Shown: one piece after another, positions 1-10,275 of the stretch
Position numbering within the stretch: the first letter of the stretch is position 1
Layout: the number at the start of each line of letters is the position of its first letter
Assembly (NCBI RefSeq): GCF_026745355.1
Contig: NC_079208.1
Location: 57,832,892 to 57,896,891, forward strand
Length of the DNA: 64,000 nt
Reading direction: 5' to 3'
From: Beta vulgaris subsp. vulgaris
Lineage: Eukaryota; Streptophyta; Magnoliopsida; Caryophyllales; Amaranthaceae
Program-made: the position numbers and the translations under genes
The notes under the pieces: model-generated
The model's input: the letters and a program-made list of their open reading frames with translations, nothing else
Databases searched by the model: none
Told to the model about the DNA's origin: nothing

Positions 1-603
1 CAAGTCGTACCAACTACCAACTATACCAAAGTTTAACTTGGCATCATCAAATTGTACTTTCTGATTGTACTTCCTCCAAATCTAACCATTACTACTCCAT
101 TACATATACAACTTTTGTTGTTAGTTAACCTATTTGGCTATTTTAAATTTTTATATCTCTAATTATTAGTAAACAAAAATTTAAAAAAAAACCATTATAA
201 AAATATACATTGAAATGAATCTAATAAAAACACATATGAATAGTGTCAAAAATTAAAACAATGGATCATCTAACGAATCTAATAAAAACACATATAAATA
301 GTGTCAAAAATCAAAATAACTGATCATCTAAAAGATGGAGAAAGTATGCAACTAAAAATTACTCATAAAAAAGGACAAGTTACCATAAAAATCAAACATA
401 AATTACTTTAAAAAAACATCCAAAATAATACTCCTACTAATATCAACATTAAACACCATAAACTAAAAACTAACAATAATATATTACAATGTCTTCCCAA
501 AAAAAACAAGGGCTAGCTACATAATTAAAAAAGCATATAAAATACTAATACTAAATTATCTTACAAAACCATATCAACAAAAATACGATCATTATGTACC
601 CAA
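1..603. other. AT-rich intergenic DNA with a 58-bp tandem duplication
   Basis: No gene is visible. Two adjacent units at 217-274 and 275-332 share the same order of words (GAATCTAATAAAAACACATA, then AATAGTGTCAAAAAT, then GATCATCTAA) with a few substitutions, so this is a two-copy tandem duplication. The rest is low-complexity A/T-rich sequence. Confidence 0.7.
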
Positions 604-619
604 AAAAACCCTCCTACTA

Positions 620-787
620 TCAAGTAAGTGTTAGCCCAGTGGTATTGGGGATTGGCTTTGGTAGGACGAATTCGTGTTCGAATCCCCGCAACACCCTTGG
701 GAGAAGAATGAAACCTAACCATCCCAAACTTGACCTCCACCCGGATATAGCCCGAAGGGTGAATCGGGTGCAAACACTAAAAAAAAA
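620..787 (+). mobile_element. tRNA-derived SINE with target site duplication
   Basis: A short element with RNA polymerase III-type internal promoter motifs. An A-box-like TAGCCCAGTGG lies at about 631-641 and a B-box-like GTGTTCGAATCCC near 672-684. The element ends in a run of A. It is flanked by the direct repeat ACCCTCCTACTA (608-619 and 788-799), extendable through the A-run. Tail, boxes and duplication together indicate a retroposed SINE and not a functional tRNA gene: there is no cloverleaf pairing and no anticodon arm. Confidence 0.85.
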
Positions 788-898
788 ACCCTCCTACTAC
801 CCTTAATTAAAGCTAAACCAACTAATAATTATATATAATCATAATTAAAAAAAAAGAGGGTTAATTAATAAAAACAATAATCGTTAATTAATTGAAAA

Positions 899-1141
899 TT
901 AAGCACACGCTTGCGTACTAGTTTGAGGAAATGGAGTAAAAATTAGCTCCAAATCAGGTGGGTTAAAATAACCCTCTTTAGGCGGGTCGACCCGTTTCTT
1001 CCCATCGGAGCTTCTCTTCTTCTTCGGCGGCGGTGGTGGCACTTTTGACACCGGAATACGACATCCGTCGTGTTTAGGTGTCATACAACCATAATCATCA
1101 TTATAATCATAATTACATTTAATATCATCTTCAAATTCCAT
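899..1141 (-). CDS. SMR: SIAMESE-related (SMR) cyclin-dependent kinase inhibitor
   Basis: An 80-aa, intronless protein. The order of motifs is that of plant SMR inhibitors. A C-x-T-P start lies near residues 19-22, followed by R-I-P at 28-30, then the proline run PPPPP with a basic KKKR tail at 35-43. A C-terminal aromatic-acidic block, [11 protein letters not shown], spans residues 58-68. Members of the family bind CDK-cyclin complexes in the nucleus, block mitotic entry and promote endoreduplication; that role is inferred from the family and not shown here. The start is the first in-frame ATG of the open frame. A TATAAAA on the minus strand lies about 80 nt upstream. Length suits the family, which is typically about 80-130 aa. 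The subgroup cannot be assigned. No other gene lies within 30 kb on the right, only repeats. Confidence 0.82.
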   Translation of the reverse strand: MEFEDDIKCNYDYNDDYGCMTPKHDGCRIPVSKVPPPPPKKKRSSDGKKRVDPPKEGYFNPPDLELIFTPFPQTSTQACA

Positions 1142-1220
1142 GATAATAAATAATACTATGAGAGTTATAAGTTAATAGATGGATGTTGATTTTGGTTTTT
1201 TTACAAGAAGTATGGTTTGT

Positions 1221-1227
1221 TTTTATA
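1221..1227 (-). promoter_or_regulatory. Candidate TATA box of the SMR gene
   Basis: Read on the minus strand this is TATAAAA, 80 nt upstream of the SMR start codon, leaving room for a 5' leader of about 50 nt. A second TATA-like stretch lies further upstream near 1288-1297. Assignment rests on position and motif only. Confidence 0.45.
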
Positions 1228-1329
1228 AGAGAGAAAAATAAGGGTTTTGGTTAGGTTAAGAAGTGGTGGAAGAAGAGTCTAGGGTCGTATATATAATTTA
1301 TTTTTTGGGGGGAGAATGTTTGCACCTTA

Positions 1330-2315
1330 GAAATTGGTGTGCTATTTGGAAATAAATAATTAGATAAATAGATAAAGATAACCCACGATTTTAGTTAAAA
1401 AAGGGAACTATTAATCCTCAAATGTATATCCGTAAAAAAAATAGATTCTTTGGGCAAATGCTACGGATTCTTAGGTGAAATATATGTCAAAAATGCATGT
1501 ATATTTTTTTCGATATAAAACAACTTAATTGAAATGAACTGATTTCAACTACTGAATTTAAATCGAATTGAACAGAATTATTATAAACTGAACTGAATTA
1601 CAACTAATCAAAATGATAATTGGAGCTGAATTGAACTAAATGAATTGATTGCATGTGAATTGAACTAAATTGAACTGAAAATAAGTTAAAGAGAATAGGC
1701 CTTAAGTTGATAAATTTGTTGATTAAAATATATTATTTGTTATATATTCATGTTTTAATGTCCTATAAGAAAAAATATTTGTTAAGGTTTGAGAATCATT
1801 TTACTGGCTAAGAGCTTGTTTTGATATTTCTATCGGTTTTTATTTTCAGTTTAGTATATAAGTTGTACAATGAATATAAAATAGTTTTTCCATAGTGAAA
1901 TGGCTTTTTTTAATTTTCAAAGCTAAAAAATAATAAATGAAAAAGAAAATAATATATAGTACATGTTTCTTGTTATAAGGTGGGAATAAATATAAAACTC
2001 GAATTTTTAGATCAAAATAAAGATAGACAAAATACATTAGTATAATTTAGAAAGAGATTGTAAAATATATGTTTTTGTTGGAATTTCATAATGAAAAAAT
2101 AGCAGTATAGAATGATCATAACACTCTTAAAACCGTAATTAATTATTCAGAAGGATAATTTAATGACCATGTTAATGAGGGGAATGAAGTTTTAAATTTC
2201 TTTTAAATGTCCCTAAAAATAAAAGAGAAAAGCTAATGGAAGAATATAATAACTCGTTGGATATATATATACAAACTAAACACAATCATCAATAGTATTT
2301 AGTAAAAATCAACTC
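1330..2315. other. AT-rich intergenic DNA with degenerate AATTGAACT repeats
   Basis: No gene is seen. Between about 1525 and 1690 the words GAACTGAATT, AATTGAACT and close variants recur irregularly on one strand, a decayed simple repeat. The remainder is unremarkable A/T-rich DNA. Confidence 0.5.
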
Positions 2316-2328
2316 AACAATTGATAAT

Positions 2329-2346
2329 ATTCCCTTCAAAAAAAAA
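2329..2346 (+). mobile_element. Ultra-short poly(A) retroposition scar
   Basis: Nine bases (ATTCCCTTC) plus about ten A are inserted between two perfect 13-bp direct repeats AACAATTGATAAT (2316-2328 and 2347-2359). Target duplication plus poly(A) is the hallmark of target-primed reverse transcription. Here the copied RNA was cut off almost immediately. The nine bases resemble the CCCTT-rich 3' ends of plant LINEs. Confidence 0.7.
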
Positions 2347-2633
2347 AACAATTGATAATGTTATGTAAATCTATCTCTAATAGGTAATTATCAAATAGGT
2401 AACTATAAATCTATAATATTATCCCCAAATTGTGTCATTATATACGGGGCGGAAAATTACGGAAACTGGTGGGAGCTGCGGTCCCGACTAACTTATGAAT
2501 ATTTCTAAAAGTTAAGGTTGAAAAGGTTTTTTTAAAAAAATAAAATAGCCTAATTTTTATATTTGGCCCTTTTTAAACTTATAAACTATATTTTTGGTTT
2601 CCTCTAAAATATTTTTCTGATTTCGCCCCTAAT

Positions 2634-2940
2634 CATGTAAGAATTAGATAAGTTATACTACCTCCGTTTCTTTTTAATTGTTACACTTACACTTTTCACG
2701 CATGCTGATGCACTACTTTGAGCCTTTATATCTCTAATTTTGTATTTGTAAAAAATATAAAAACTACATATTAATAAAATACGTACTAATACGAATCTAA
2801 CAAGATCCCACATGATTATGTTTTTATTCACGTATAAATCACAAACGAGGATCAAAGTGCAATTTGTGAATAGTGTAAAATGTCAAAGTGTAACAATTAA
2901 AAAGAAACGAATGTAGTATAACTTATCTAATTCTTACATG
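2634..2940. repeat. Palindromic host site around the Stowaway MITE
   Basis: The sequence flanking the MITE is itself an inverted repeat. CATGTAAGAATTAGATAAGT lies on the left (2634-2653) and its complement on the right (2921-2940). If the MITE and one TA are removed, a 20-bp-arm palindrome with a TATA centre is left. Confidence 0.8.
2658..2916. mobile_element. Stowaway-type MITE (259 bp)
   Basis: Termini CTACCTCCGTTTC and the inverse ending CGAATGTAG are imperfect inverted repeats that extend inward through an oligo-T/A and TTGTTACACTT motif. A TA dinucleotide flanks each end (2656-2657 and 2917-2918). These are the traits of Tc1/mariner-derived Stowaway MITEs. There is no coding capacity. 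Confidence 0.85.
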
Positions 2941-3014
2941 ATAAGATTAGTGGTCAAAGTATAATATTACTCCAAAAGTAATTGTTAGACGGTTACTAAG
3001 ATAAATACTTATAA

Positions 3015-3029
3015 GACCTAAAAAAAAAA
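3015..3029 (+). mobile_element. Ultra-short poly(A) retroposition scar
   Basis: Only GACCT plus about ten A separate two perfect 16-bp direct repeats AGATAAATACTTATAA (2999-3014 and 3030-3045). This is the cleanest of several such scars in the window. Confidence 0.75.
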
Positions 3030-3712
3030 AGATAAATACTTATAAATTTGGTATGTATTTTTTTTCGAGGGAAGTGAAGTATTTTTGAAAGGTGTGGCAT
3101 TTTCTGGAAGTTGCTATACAAATCACAATTTCATAAAAGTGAGAAATCGTGTGGTCTGTGGTGAATGAAGGATACAGCTAAGCATGAGATTAGAGACAGG
3201 TGGCATGAGGAGGAGAAAAGATTAGAGTCTTACGTGGAGGGGACACGTGGTATTGTTAACTACCGTGAGTTGAGCTAAGTACTCCTCGCTTCATAAGTTC
3301 AAATTTGGCGCCAAGTTTATGTGGGGTCAAACGTGGGGCATTAATGGGAAAATTGGGGGAGTGCCCACTATTTGAGGTTTGGTCGGTGTGGTAAGACATG
3401 AGGGAATAAATCTTAGGTAGGTAAGAGTATGTTCTTCCATCTTCACCGACAAACTAGGTCTATATGATCATGTTTGGTAAACGGTTTTTTCATTGGTTTT
3501 TGGCTTTTCAATTTGGTCAAACAGTTAAAAAAAGTGTTTGGTTATTGGCTTTTTGGTTGGCTGAAAAGCTGACTTTTAAGCCAAAATGAAAAAGATATCT
3601 GGAACAACTTTTGGTTTATTGGCCCACAAACTCTCTAATAAACAGCTAACAGCCACAACTAATTTTGCCAAATTATTTTGTAAACAACTGACTTAAACAA
3701 CCAATACATACA

Positions 3713-4333
3713 TGTAACACCCCACTGGGTCCACGAGCCCGCTAGTAGATATTGTCCTCTCTGGGCCATAACCCCTCAAGGATATGCTTTGGAGAACGGC
3801 CCACCCAAAAGGCCTCTACTAGGTTGAGGTATCCACCTCTATATAAAGAAGGCTTTGTTCTCCTCAACTTCTGATGTGGAAAGGGAGTAAAAGCCATCCC
3901 ACACCAGAAGTTGAGAAGAACAAAGCCTTCTTTATATAGAGGTGGATACCTCAACCTAGTAGAGGCCTTTTGGTGGTCTTCCCACTCCAAAGAAAAACCT
4001 TGCGGGCTAGGGGCCAGAGAGGACAATATCTACTAGCGGGCTCGTGGTCCCCAGAGGGGTGTTACAGGTGGTATCAGAGCCAGGTTCGATTCGATGTTCT
4101 GTCGTGCCTTCGAGGACGCAGACACCCTTTAAGGGGGGTGGGGAAATGGAGTAAAAGTCATCCCACATCAGAAGTTGAGGAGAACAAAGCCTTCTTTATA
4201 TAGAGGTGGATACCTCAACCTAGTAGAGGCCTATTGGGTGGGCCATTCCCACTCCAAAGAAAAACCTTGCGGGCTAGGGCCCAAAGAGGACAATATTTAC
4301 TAGCGGGCTCGTGGTCCCCAGAGGGGTGTTACA
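3713..4333 (+). mobile_element. TRIM-like miniature LTR retrotransposon with an extra inverted LTR
   Basis: Two direct LTRs of about 192 bp (3875-4066) and 195 bp (4139-4333) each end GGGGTGTTACA. They enclose only about 70 bp, holding a primer-binding site and a G-rich polypurine tract. A third LTR copy in reverse complement (3713-3879) is fused in front of the first. The arms 3713-3879 and 3899-4066 form a near-complete palindrome with a 19-bp spacer. Flanks ATACA and ACACA could be a diverged 5-bp duplication. No protein is encoded. Confidence 0.8.
4069..4080 (+). other. Primer-binding site of the TRIM
   Basis: TGGTATCAGAGC, two bases after the LTR end, is complementary to the 3' end of initiator methionine tRNA, the usual primer of plant LTR retrotransposons. 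Confidence 0.85.
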
Positions 4334-4450
4334 ACACAGGCTACATTCAATGCTTCCAACCAACTAAACCAGCCAAAAGCCAACAGCTTACAGCCGATTG
4401 CCAAACAACGCATGTATGAGTTTGTGGTTGCATTATATGAATTACTTAAC

Positions 4451-4965
4451 GGCTAAACATTGCCTGAGAATTACTTAAAATCGCTCCGATTTCACCAAAT
4501 ATTCTCAACTTTACCCTTCCTTTTCTTTATTTTTACCAAACCACCCTGCCACAACCAGCCCACCGTCACCTCAAGCTCCACCACCACCGATCAAACGTTC
4601 ACCCCATGGCCCGAACGTTTGGCCTGGACGTTCCGGCCATGATCGAACGTCTGGCTAGGAAGTTCGACTCATGGCCCGAACCTCTAGGCCAGACCTTCGG
4701 GAGATGGGTTGAACATCCTGGCTAGACGTTCACCCCCTTAAAAAATTTCGAAATTGAGGATGTGTGATCCTTATCCCCAAACTAAATCATTTTTTTATTT
4801 GTACGGCATGGGTGGTGGCGAAGGGCAGTTGATGGTGGGTGGTGGCAGGGGAGGTAGGTGGTGGTAGGTGGTGGCGAGTGGTGGAAAAAAGAGAAGGATA
4901 AAATAGTAAATTCAAAGTGAGATCGAAGCGATTTTAAGTAGTTTTGGACTGATATTTAACAAAAA
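4451..4965. mobile_element. Non-autonomous TIR element carrying a minisatellite
   Basis: Inverted termini share TACTTAAAATCGC(T/C)(C/T)CGAT, read on + at about 4472 and on - near 4940, and the similarity continues outward for some 20 bp. The interior is GC-rich, with a C-rich left side and a G-rich GGTGG-repeat right side, and contains the 33-bp tandem repeat listed separately. The superfamily is not certain. It has no transposase. Confidence 0.6.
4597..4738 (+). repeat. 33-bp minisatellite, about 4.3 units
   Basis: Units start with CGTTC or a variant and keep the order (C)GTTC...ATGGCCCGAAC...GGC(C/T)(T/A)GGA. Consecutive spacings are 33, 33, 33 and 32. The repeat lies inside the TIR element. 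Confidence 0.7.
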
Positions 4966-4980
4966 GATGACATGAACTAC

Positions 4981-5690
4981 ATTTGTTAGGATATAATTTC
5001 TGTGTTTTTTCATGCTTGTATTATATAAGCTGGATAAGCGACTTAAGAAAAGGACTCGAAAAAGTAAACAAATCAACTCAATGTTATTGCTTACTACTAG
5101 TAATTTAGATTAATAGCTTACCTTATTAGATGTTATACTATCTCTAGTTCCTAACACACTACCACCATGAAATTAGCCAAGCTTGTTTCCCTCGGCACCA
5201 CCATCACAAGTTTGCAACTCTCGTTTGAGTGGACACATCGAAGGATTAGGGACAACCAAAGATAGAAGATCCTATCCCTCGGCCCAATATTTTTTCACCA
5301 GTTTCGCATCTACTTTTATTTTTTGGGCTTCATCAAGCAACCTCTTAATAAGAAGAAGTATTCTATTCGACCTCTACTTTTTGCAAATGAGTCAGTCCAA
5401 TTACAAAGGTCAACGCTTGAGAGTAAGGGAATACAAGAGAATTCCTACTCCTAAATACAAGTAGGTAACGAGGTTCAAACTTGTGACTTGAAAGTTATAA
5501 AGTCAATTTAGTTTTTCTCTGTAGTTCAATTTCTCCCAATTTATTTTAGTTCATTTCAAATTCTCTCAATATATAAGAAAGGGATCTTAAGAACTCACGA
5601 TGAGCCTTCTATACTTTGTACTTTGGAGTTTGGTCTCTTATCACCCAAAACAATGGTACTTTGGTCTCCAAACGTTAATATGAAAGTATT
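4981..5690. other. Intergenic DNA, no gene recognised
   Basis: One open frame of 93 codons (5183-5464) lacks any recognisable motif. The sequence otherwise has no clear repeat or gene signature. Confidence 0.4.
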
Positions 5691-5691
5691 A

Positions 5692-5933
5692 TTCCCTTTG
5701 TTTCATTTTAATTGTTACACTTTGACATTTTACCCTGTTCACAAATTTTACTTTTATACGCGGATGAAAATAAAGTCATGTGGGTTCTTGTTAGATTCAT
5801 CATAACTTGTATTTTATTAATATGTACTTTTTATAATTTTTACAAATACAAAACTAAATATATATGTCCTCAAAGTTTTGCATTAACATGCGTGAAAAGT
5901 ACAAATGTGTAGATTAAAATGAAACGGAGGGAG
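5692..5933. mobile_element. Stowaway-type MITE (242 bp)
   Basis: Left end TTCCCTTTGTTTCATTTTAA and right end GAAACGGAGGGAG are inverted, and TA flanks both sides (5690-5691 and 5934-5935). Internal words such as TTATACGCGGATGAAAATA recur in fragments at about 47,100 and 55,640, so the family has several copies here. Confidence 0.85.
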
Positions 5934-6618
5934 TATGATTTGTCAAATGTGTTTGTCACTAAACTTTACACTTGTCCGATTGTTAAAGAGATGGAGTTTA
6001 TAATATATATTCTAATAAAATTTGGGCCGGGTTTTTGAATTGGGCTCATGTTTTGGCCTAAAGACACAGCTATGAGGCCACCAAAGCCCGCACTTATGGT
6101 CCGGTACATATGGGGCTAATGGGCTTGGTCGTTTATGGTAACCGTAGAAATTTATAATCGCAAAATTCGAACTATTTGGTTGTAGTAACCAATATTTGAA
6201 GATCAGGGAATAAAGCATCCATACAATTTTTTTTCATCATAATTGACAACATGATTGATATGGTACTTATTCAACCACAACCATTTCTTAGTCGTGCACT
6301 ATTCGTAAAAATTGAATCTTCAACAAAAATATTTTATATTTATATGTTTAAAATTCTTTTGACGACAGTAAGAAAGTGTACTATCATTTTTCTAAGTGCA
6401 AAGATAAAAATTTACATGTTAAAAATGGAGTATCAATAGATGGCTGGATGCAACACATCTAAGAAAATACGTAAAACTAACATAGATACCAGTATTTAGC
6501 TATACTTTCACCCAAGAGTAACAGTAAAAAAAATAGAGACTATTAGAGTAAGTGCAACATGAGAGAGATGATAAGATATCTTGTATCCTAGTCATGTTAT
6601 ATCACATATCCTAGTCAT

Positions 6619-6962
<344 letters not shown>

Positions 6963-6963
6963 T

Positions 6964-8196
6964 CGGTTTTTTCACCATATACCCCTGATAAATTTTTTTT
7001 TGCACCATATACCCTTTCAACTTTCCAAATTCACCATATACCCCTCACGTTTGAAAAAATACATCCACTTACCCTTAATGACTAACGGCGTTAAAGTCCG
7101 TTAGTCATTAACCCCCTAATTTTCCCTTAACTCTGATTAACTAACTTAAGCCCTAACCTCCTCTAACCTAATTAACCCTAAACCTATCCTAATCCTCCTT
7201 TGACCCTAATCAACCCTAAACCCTAACCACCCCACCCCCACCCCACCACAGCTGCAACCCCCTCCTCGGCGGTCCCACTCCCCGCAGCGCTCCTCCCCGG
7301 CAGCCCCCCTCCCCGACAGTCCCACCCCCCGCAGCCCCCTCCCCCGCATCCGCACCCCCTCCCCCCAGTCCCGCAACCCCCCTCCCCCTCCCCTTCCCCC
7401 GCAACTTTCCGTCGCCGTATACCCTTTCGAGCTACTGCAATCATACACCCCCTCCCCCAAACCTCCGGCAGAAAGCGAGTCGTGTAGACGACAGCGGCAG
7501 AGCAAAGCACGGCAGAGGGGAGAGTTGCGCAGACGACTTCGAAACGGCACGAGAAATGTCGAGCAGAGGGGAGGAGAGAGAAAGAGCGAGAGGGAAAGAG
7601 GAGTTGTTCGAATAGTCTCGAGGGTGGCGGTCCGATGGTGTTAGGCGTGGTGTTGGTGACGAGGTGGTGGTGAGGGGGTCAGCGGGGGAAGGGGATGGGG
7701 AGGAGGTGAGGTTGTCGAGGAAAGGGGAGGGGTTGCCGGGGAAAGGGGAGGGGGTTGCGGCTGGGGTGGGAGAAGGGGAGGGGTGGTGGGTGGGTGGTTC
7801 GAAAATCCGGTGGGATGGGGTAGGGTGCGAAAATCCGGTCAGGGTTGGGGGTCAGGGGTGGGGGTCAGGTGTGGTGGTCAAGTAGTGAGGCTGGTTAGGG
7901 TTAGGGTAGGTTAGGGGGGTGGTGGGCTGTGGGCTGGGGATAGGGGTGGGTAAGGGTAGTGGGCTTTTAGGGTTAGGTTTAGGGTTGAGAGTTAGTGTTA
8001 GGGTTTAGAGTTTAGGGTAGTTAATTAGGATTAGGAGAGGATTAGGGCCTAATGACTAACGGAAGTCTAACACCGTTAGTCAAAAGGGTAAGTTGATGTA
8101 TTTTTCGAAAAGTGAGGGGTATATGATGAATTTGAAAAGTTGAAAGGGTATACGGTGCAAAAAAAAATTTGTCAGGGGTATATGGTGAAAAAACCG
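6964..8196. mobile_element. GC-rich foldback element with ~150-bp terminal inverted repeats
   Basis: The left end (6964-7112) and right end (8046-8196) are inverted copies at roughly 90% identity, beginning CGGTTTTTTCACCATATACC. Each TIR ends internally in a small hairpin TGACTAACGG...CCGTTAGTCA. The interior is strongly skewed: 7140-7400 is C-rich with CCCTAAACCC words, and 7640-8040 is G-rich with GGGTTAGGG words. Both outer flanks are TA repeats, so the target duplication cannot be delimited. No transposase is present, and open frames inside follow the base skew. Confidence 0.8.
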
Positions 8197-8211
8197 TATA
8201 TATATATATAT

Positions 8212-8489
8212 GAGTTCATATGAGAATGCATACTTATATGAGAAATGAGAAAGAATTTTACACGCTATAACTCTTCTGAATAAGTAATGTAACTCTAATG
8301 AAAAAGTGATGTAACTCCAAAAATAAAAAATTTGAAAAAAAAAATTCAAAAAAAAACTAATTTTTTTTTTTTGAATTCAAAATTTTTTAGAGGGATATAA
8401 CTCTAATGAATAAGTGTTGTAACTCTAAACCAATCGTGTGGTTAATATTCATTCTCATTTCTCATGTAAGGAGCATTCTCATGTGATCT

Positions 8490-8491
<2 letters not shown>
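8212..8491 (+). repeat. Left arm of a ~280-bp inverted repeat pair
   Basis: It begins GAGTTCATATGAGAATGCAT and ends CATGTGATCTTG. It is repeated in reverse complement at 8561-8838, with TA repeats on both sides. No coding capacity. Confidence 0.85.
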
Positions 8492-8556
<65 letters not shown>

Positions 8557-8560
8557 GGGG

Positions 8561-8836
8561 CAAGATCACATGAGAATGCTCATTACATGAGAAATGAGAA
8601 TGAATATTAACCACACGATTGGTTTAGAGTTACAACACTTATTCATTAGAGTTACATCCCTCTGAAAAATTTTGAATTTAAAAAAAATTGTTTTGTTTTT
8701 GAATTTTTTTTTCAAATATTTTGTTTTTGGAGTTACATCACTTTTTCATTGGAGTTACATCACTTATTCAGAAGAGTTATAGCGTGTAAAATTCATTCTC
8801 ATTTCTCATATAAGTATGCATTCTCATATGAACTCA

Positions 8837-8838
<2 letters not shown>
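8561..8838 (-). repeat. Right arm of the ~280-bp inverted repeat pair
   Basis: Reverse complement of 8212-8491 with small indels, mainly in the oligo-A/T stretch in the middle. The two arms are separated by about 60 bp of TA repeat, giving a potential hairpin of some 630 bp. Confidence 0.85.
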
Positions 8839-8892
<54 letters not shown>

Positions 8893-8894
<2 letters not shown>

Positions 8895-9168
8895 CACGTG
8901 AAAATTATTCCTTATGCTGAAAATTGCAGCATAAAATAAGCAAAAAGTATTTGAAAATGAGCAAAAATATAAAATGAGTAAATGTTTCTTAAAATGAGCA
9001 AAAAAAATATAAAATGAACAAAAGTTTGTAAAATGAGCAAAAATTTCGTAAAATGAGCAAAAGTTTGCTAAAATGAGCAAAAATTTCTTAAAATGAACAA
9101 AAACATAAAATGAGAAAAAATATCGGTTATTCAGCTTAAGGTTAGTTTTCAGAAGATCCTACCCATAT
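8893..9168 (-). repeat. Tandem ~18-20-bp repeat block (AAAATGAGCAAA units)
   Basis: From about 8936 to 9120 the unit AAAATGAGCAAAAATTT and variants recur about ten times. Read on the minus strand the block starts GGGTAGGATC. It is flanked by TA repeats, so it may be a further insertion into the TA tract. It is non-coding. Confidence 0.65.
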
Positions 9169-9447
9169 ATATATACTTCTTTTGGTGTGTTGGAAGGAAA
9201 TAAATATTTTTGGCCCACAACTTGTAAACTATAATACATATTTTATGTATTAATTGTTACTATTAATATGACCTACTTAATTAAAGTTTAAGCACCATAA
9301 ATATAGCGAGTAAGATGTTTGACACGGAAATAATAAAGAAAGAGTCCGTACAATTCAACCTTTTTTTTGCTTATCTGAACTTTTCAGAACTTATTTGAAC
9401 GATCTAAACTTAACTTGAACTTATCTGAACTTATTTAAATATACTTA

Positions 9448-9708
9448 ATTCCTTTGTTACGTTTTAAATGAAACATGGGGTAAAATGGCACTATTCATTA
9501 CTCAATTTTGACTCCAATTTATCGCCATTATATAAAGAAAAACATATTCAAGTGAGATCTTGTTAGATTCGTCTCGATGCATACTATCAAATTATAACTT
9601 TTTTAATATTTTTTTTTACGTGTGTTTAGCTAAAAAAATTAATGATTAAAGAAGCGCGTTTGGTTGCGTGGAAAAGCAAACACTTTATTTAAAACAGAAC
9701 GGAGAAAA
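9448..9708. mobile_element. Degenerate Stowaway-like MITE (261 bp)
   Basis: Left ATTCCTTTGTTACGTTTTAAAT and right ATTTAAAACAGAACGGAGAAAA are imperfect inverted repeats flanked by TA (9446-9447 and 9709-9710). Confidence 0.65.
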
Positions 9709-10275
9709 TATAAATTTAACTAAACTTCTTAGATCTTATTTTTAAGAGTGTCAGACCTTATTTTTGCTGAATTGAACTTCTGAACTTATTAGACTTTATC
9801 TTAACACATGTCTAAATTTATTTTTGCTTAAGGACTGACAATAAGATGAACAGTGAACTGAACAAGCCCAAAATCGTGGCACAATATTCAAGTCGGGTTA
9901 TGGGTGGGACTTGGGAGCATTTGAGTGTTTATTTTGAGGAGTTGCATTCGAGCAAATTGAACCAACTTGGAATAAGATTTGGTTCATGATAACTCAGGAA
10001 TCTAAGGATGAGTTATCGGGTCAAAGGTTGGTATATCGGTATTCTATACAATCTTAAAGTTTTGGCATGTTACGAAATGGTGTTTGTTCATCGAACAAGA
10101 CAATAAAATGTGAGGCAACAATTGAAAATGAGGCAACAAGAAAATGTGAGGCAATCCGCAATTATACGAAATTCGGCGAGGTCGGCGTTGCGGAGTATAC
10201 AAAACAATGCACTGATTTCTTTGGTTTGATTCGTGCGTGCCTAAATTTTTTCCAAAAACATGGAAATTTTATATA

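Larger units (their letters stand above)
3474..4411. mobile_element. Older MITE split by a TRIM insertion
   Basis: Left flank TGTTTGGTAAACGG followed by TTGGTTTTTGGCTTTT-like runs is matched, in inverse orientation, by the right flank ending CAGCCGATTGCCAAACAACG. The host arms are about 240 bp and 75 bp, and the TRIM at 3713-4333 lies between them. hAT-like affiliation is inferred from the TGTTTGG(T/C)AA termini. No clean 8-bp duplication was found. Confidence 0.55.

Noticed and set aside
620..690. tRNA gene
   Set aside because: A and B boxes are present, but the arms do not fold into a cloverleaf, and an A-tail plus target duplication show a SINE.
5183..5464. 93-codon open frame
   Set aside because: No domain or family resemblance, no promoter features.
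7140..7250. Interstitial telomere repeat
   Set aside because: CCCTAAA words are irregular, mixed with other C-rich words and contained in the foldback element; no regular array.
7206..7885. Open frames rich in Gly, Arg and Val in the GC-rich region
   Set aside because: They follow the C-run/G-run skew of the foldback element. Overlapping frames are open in several registers.
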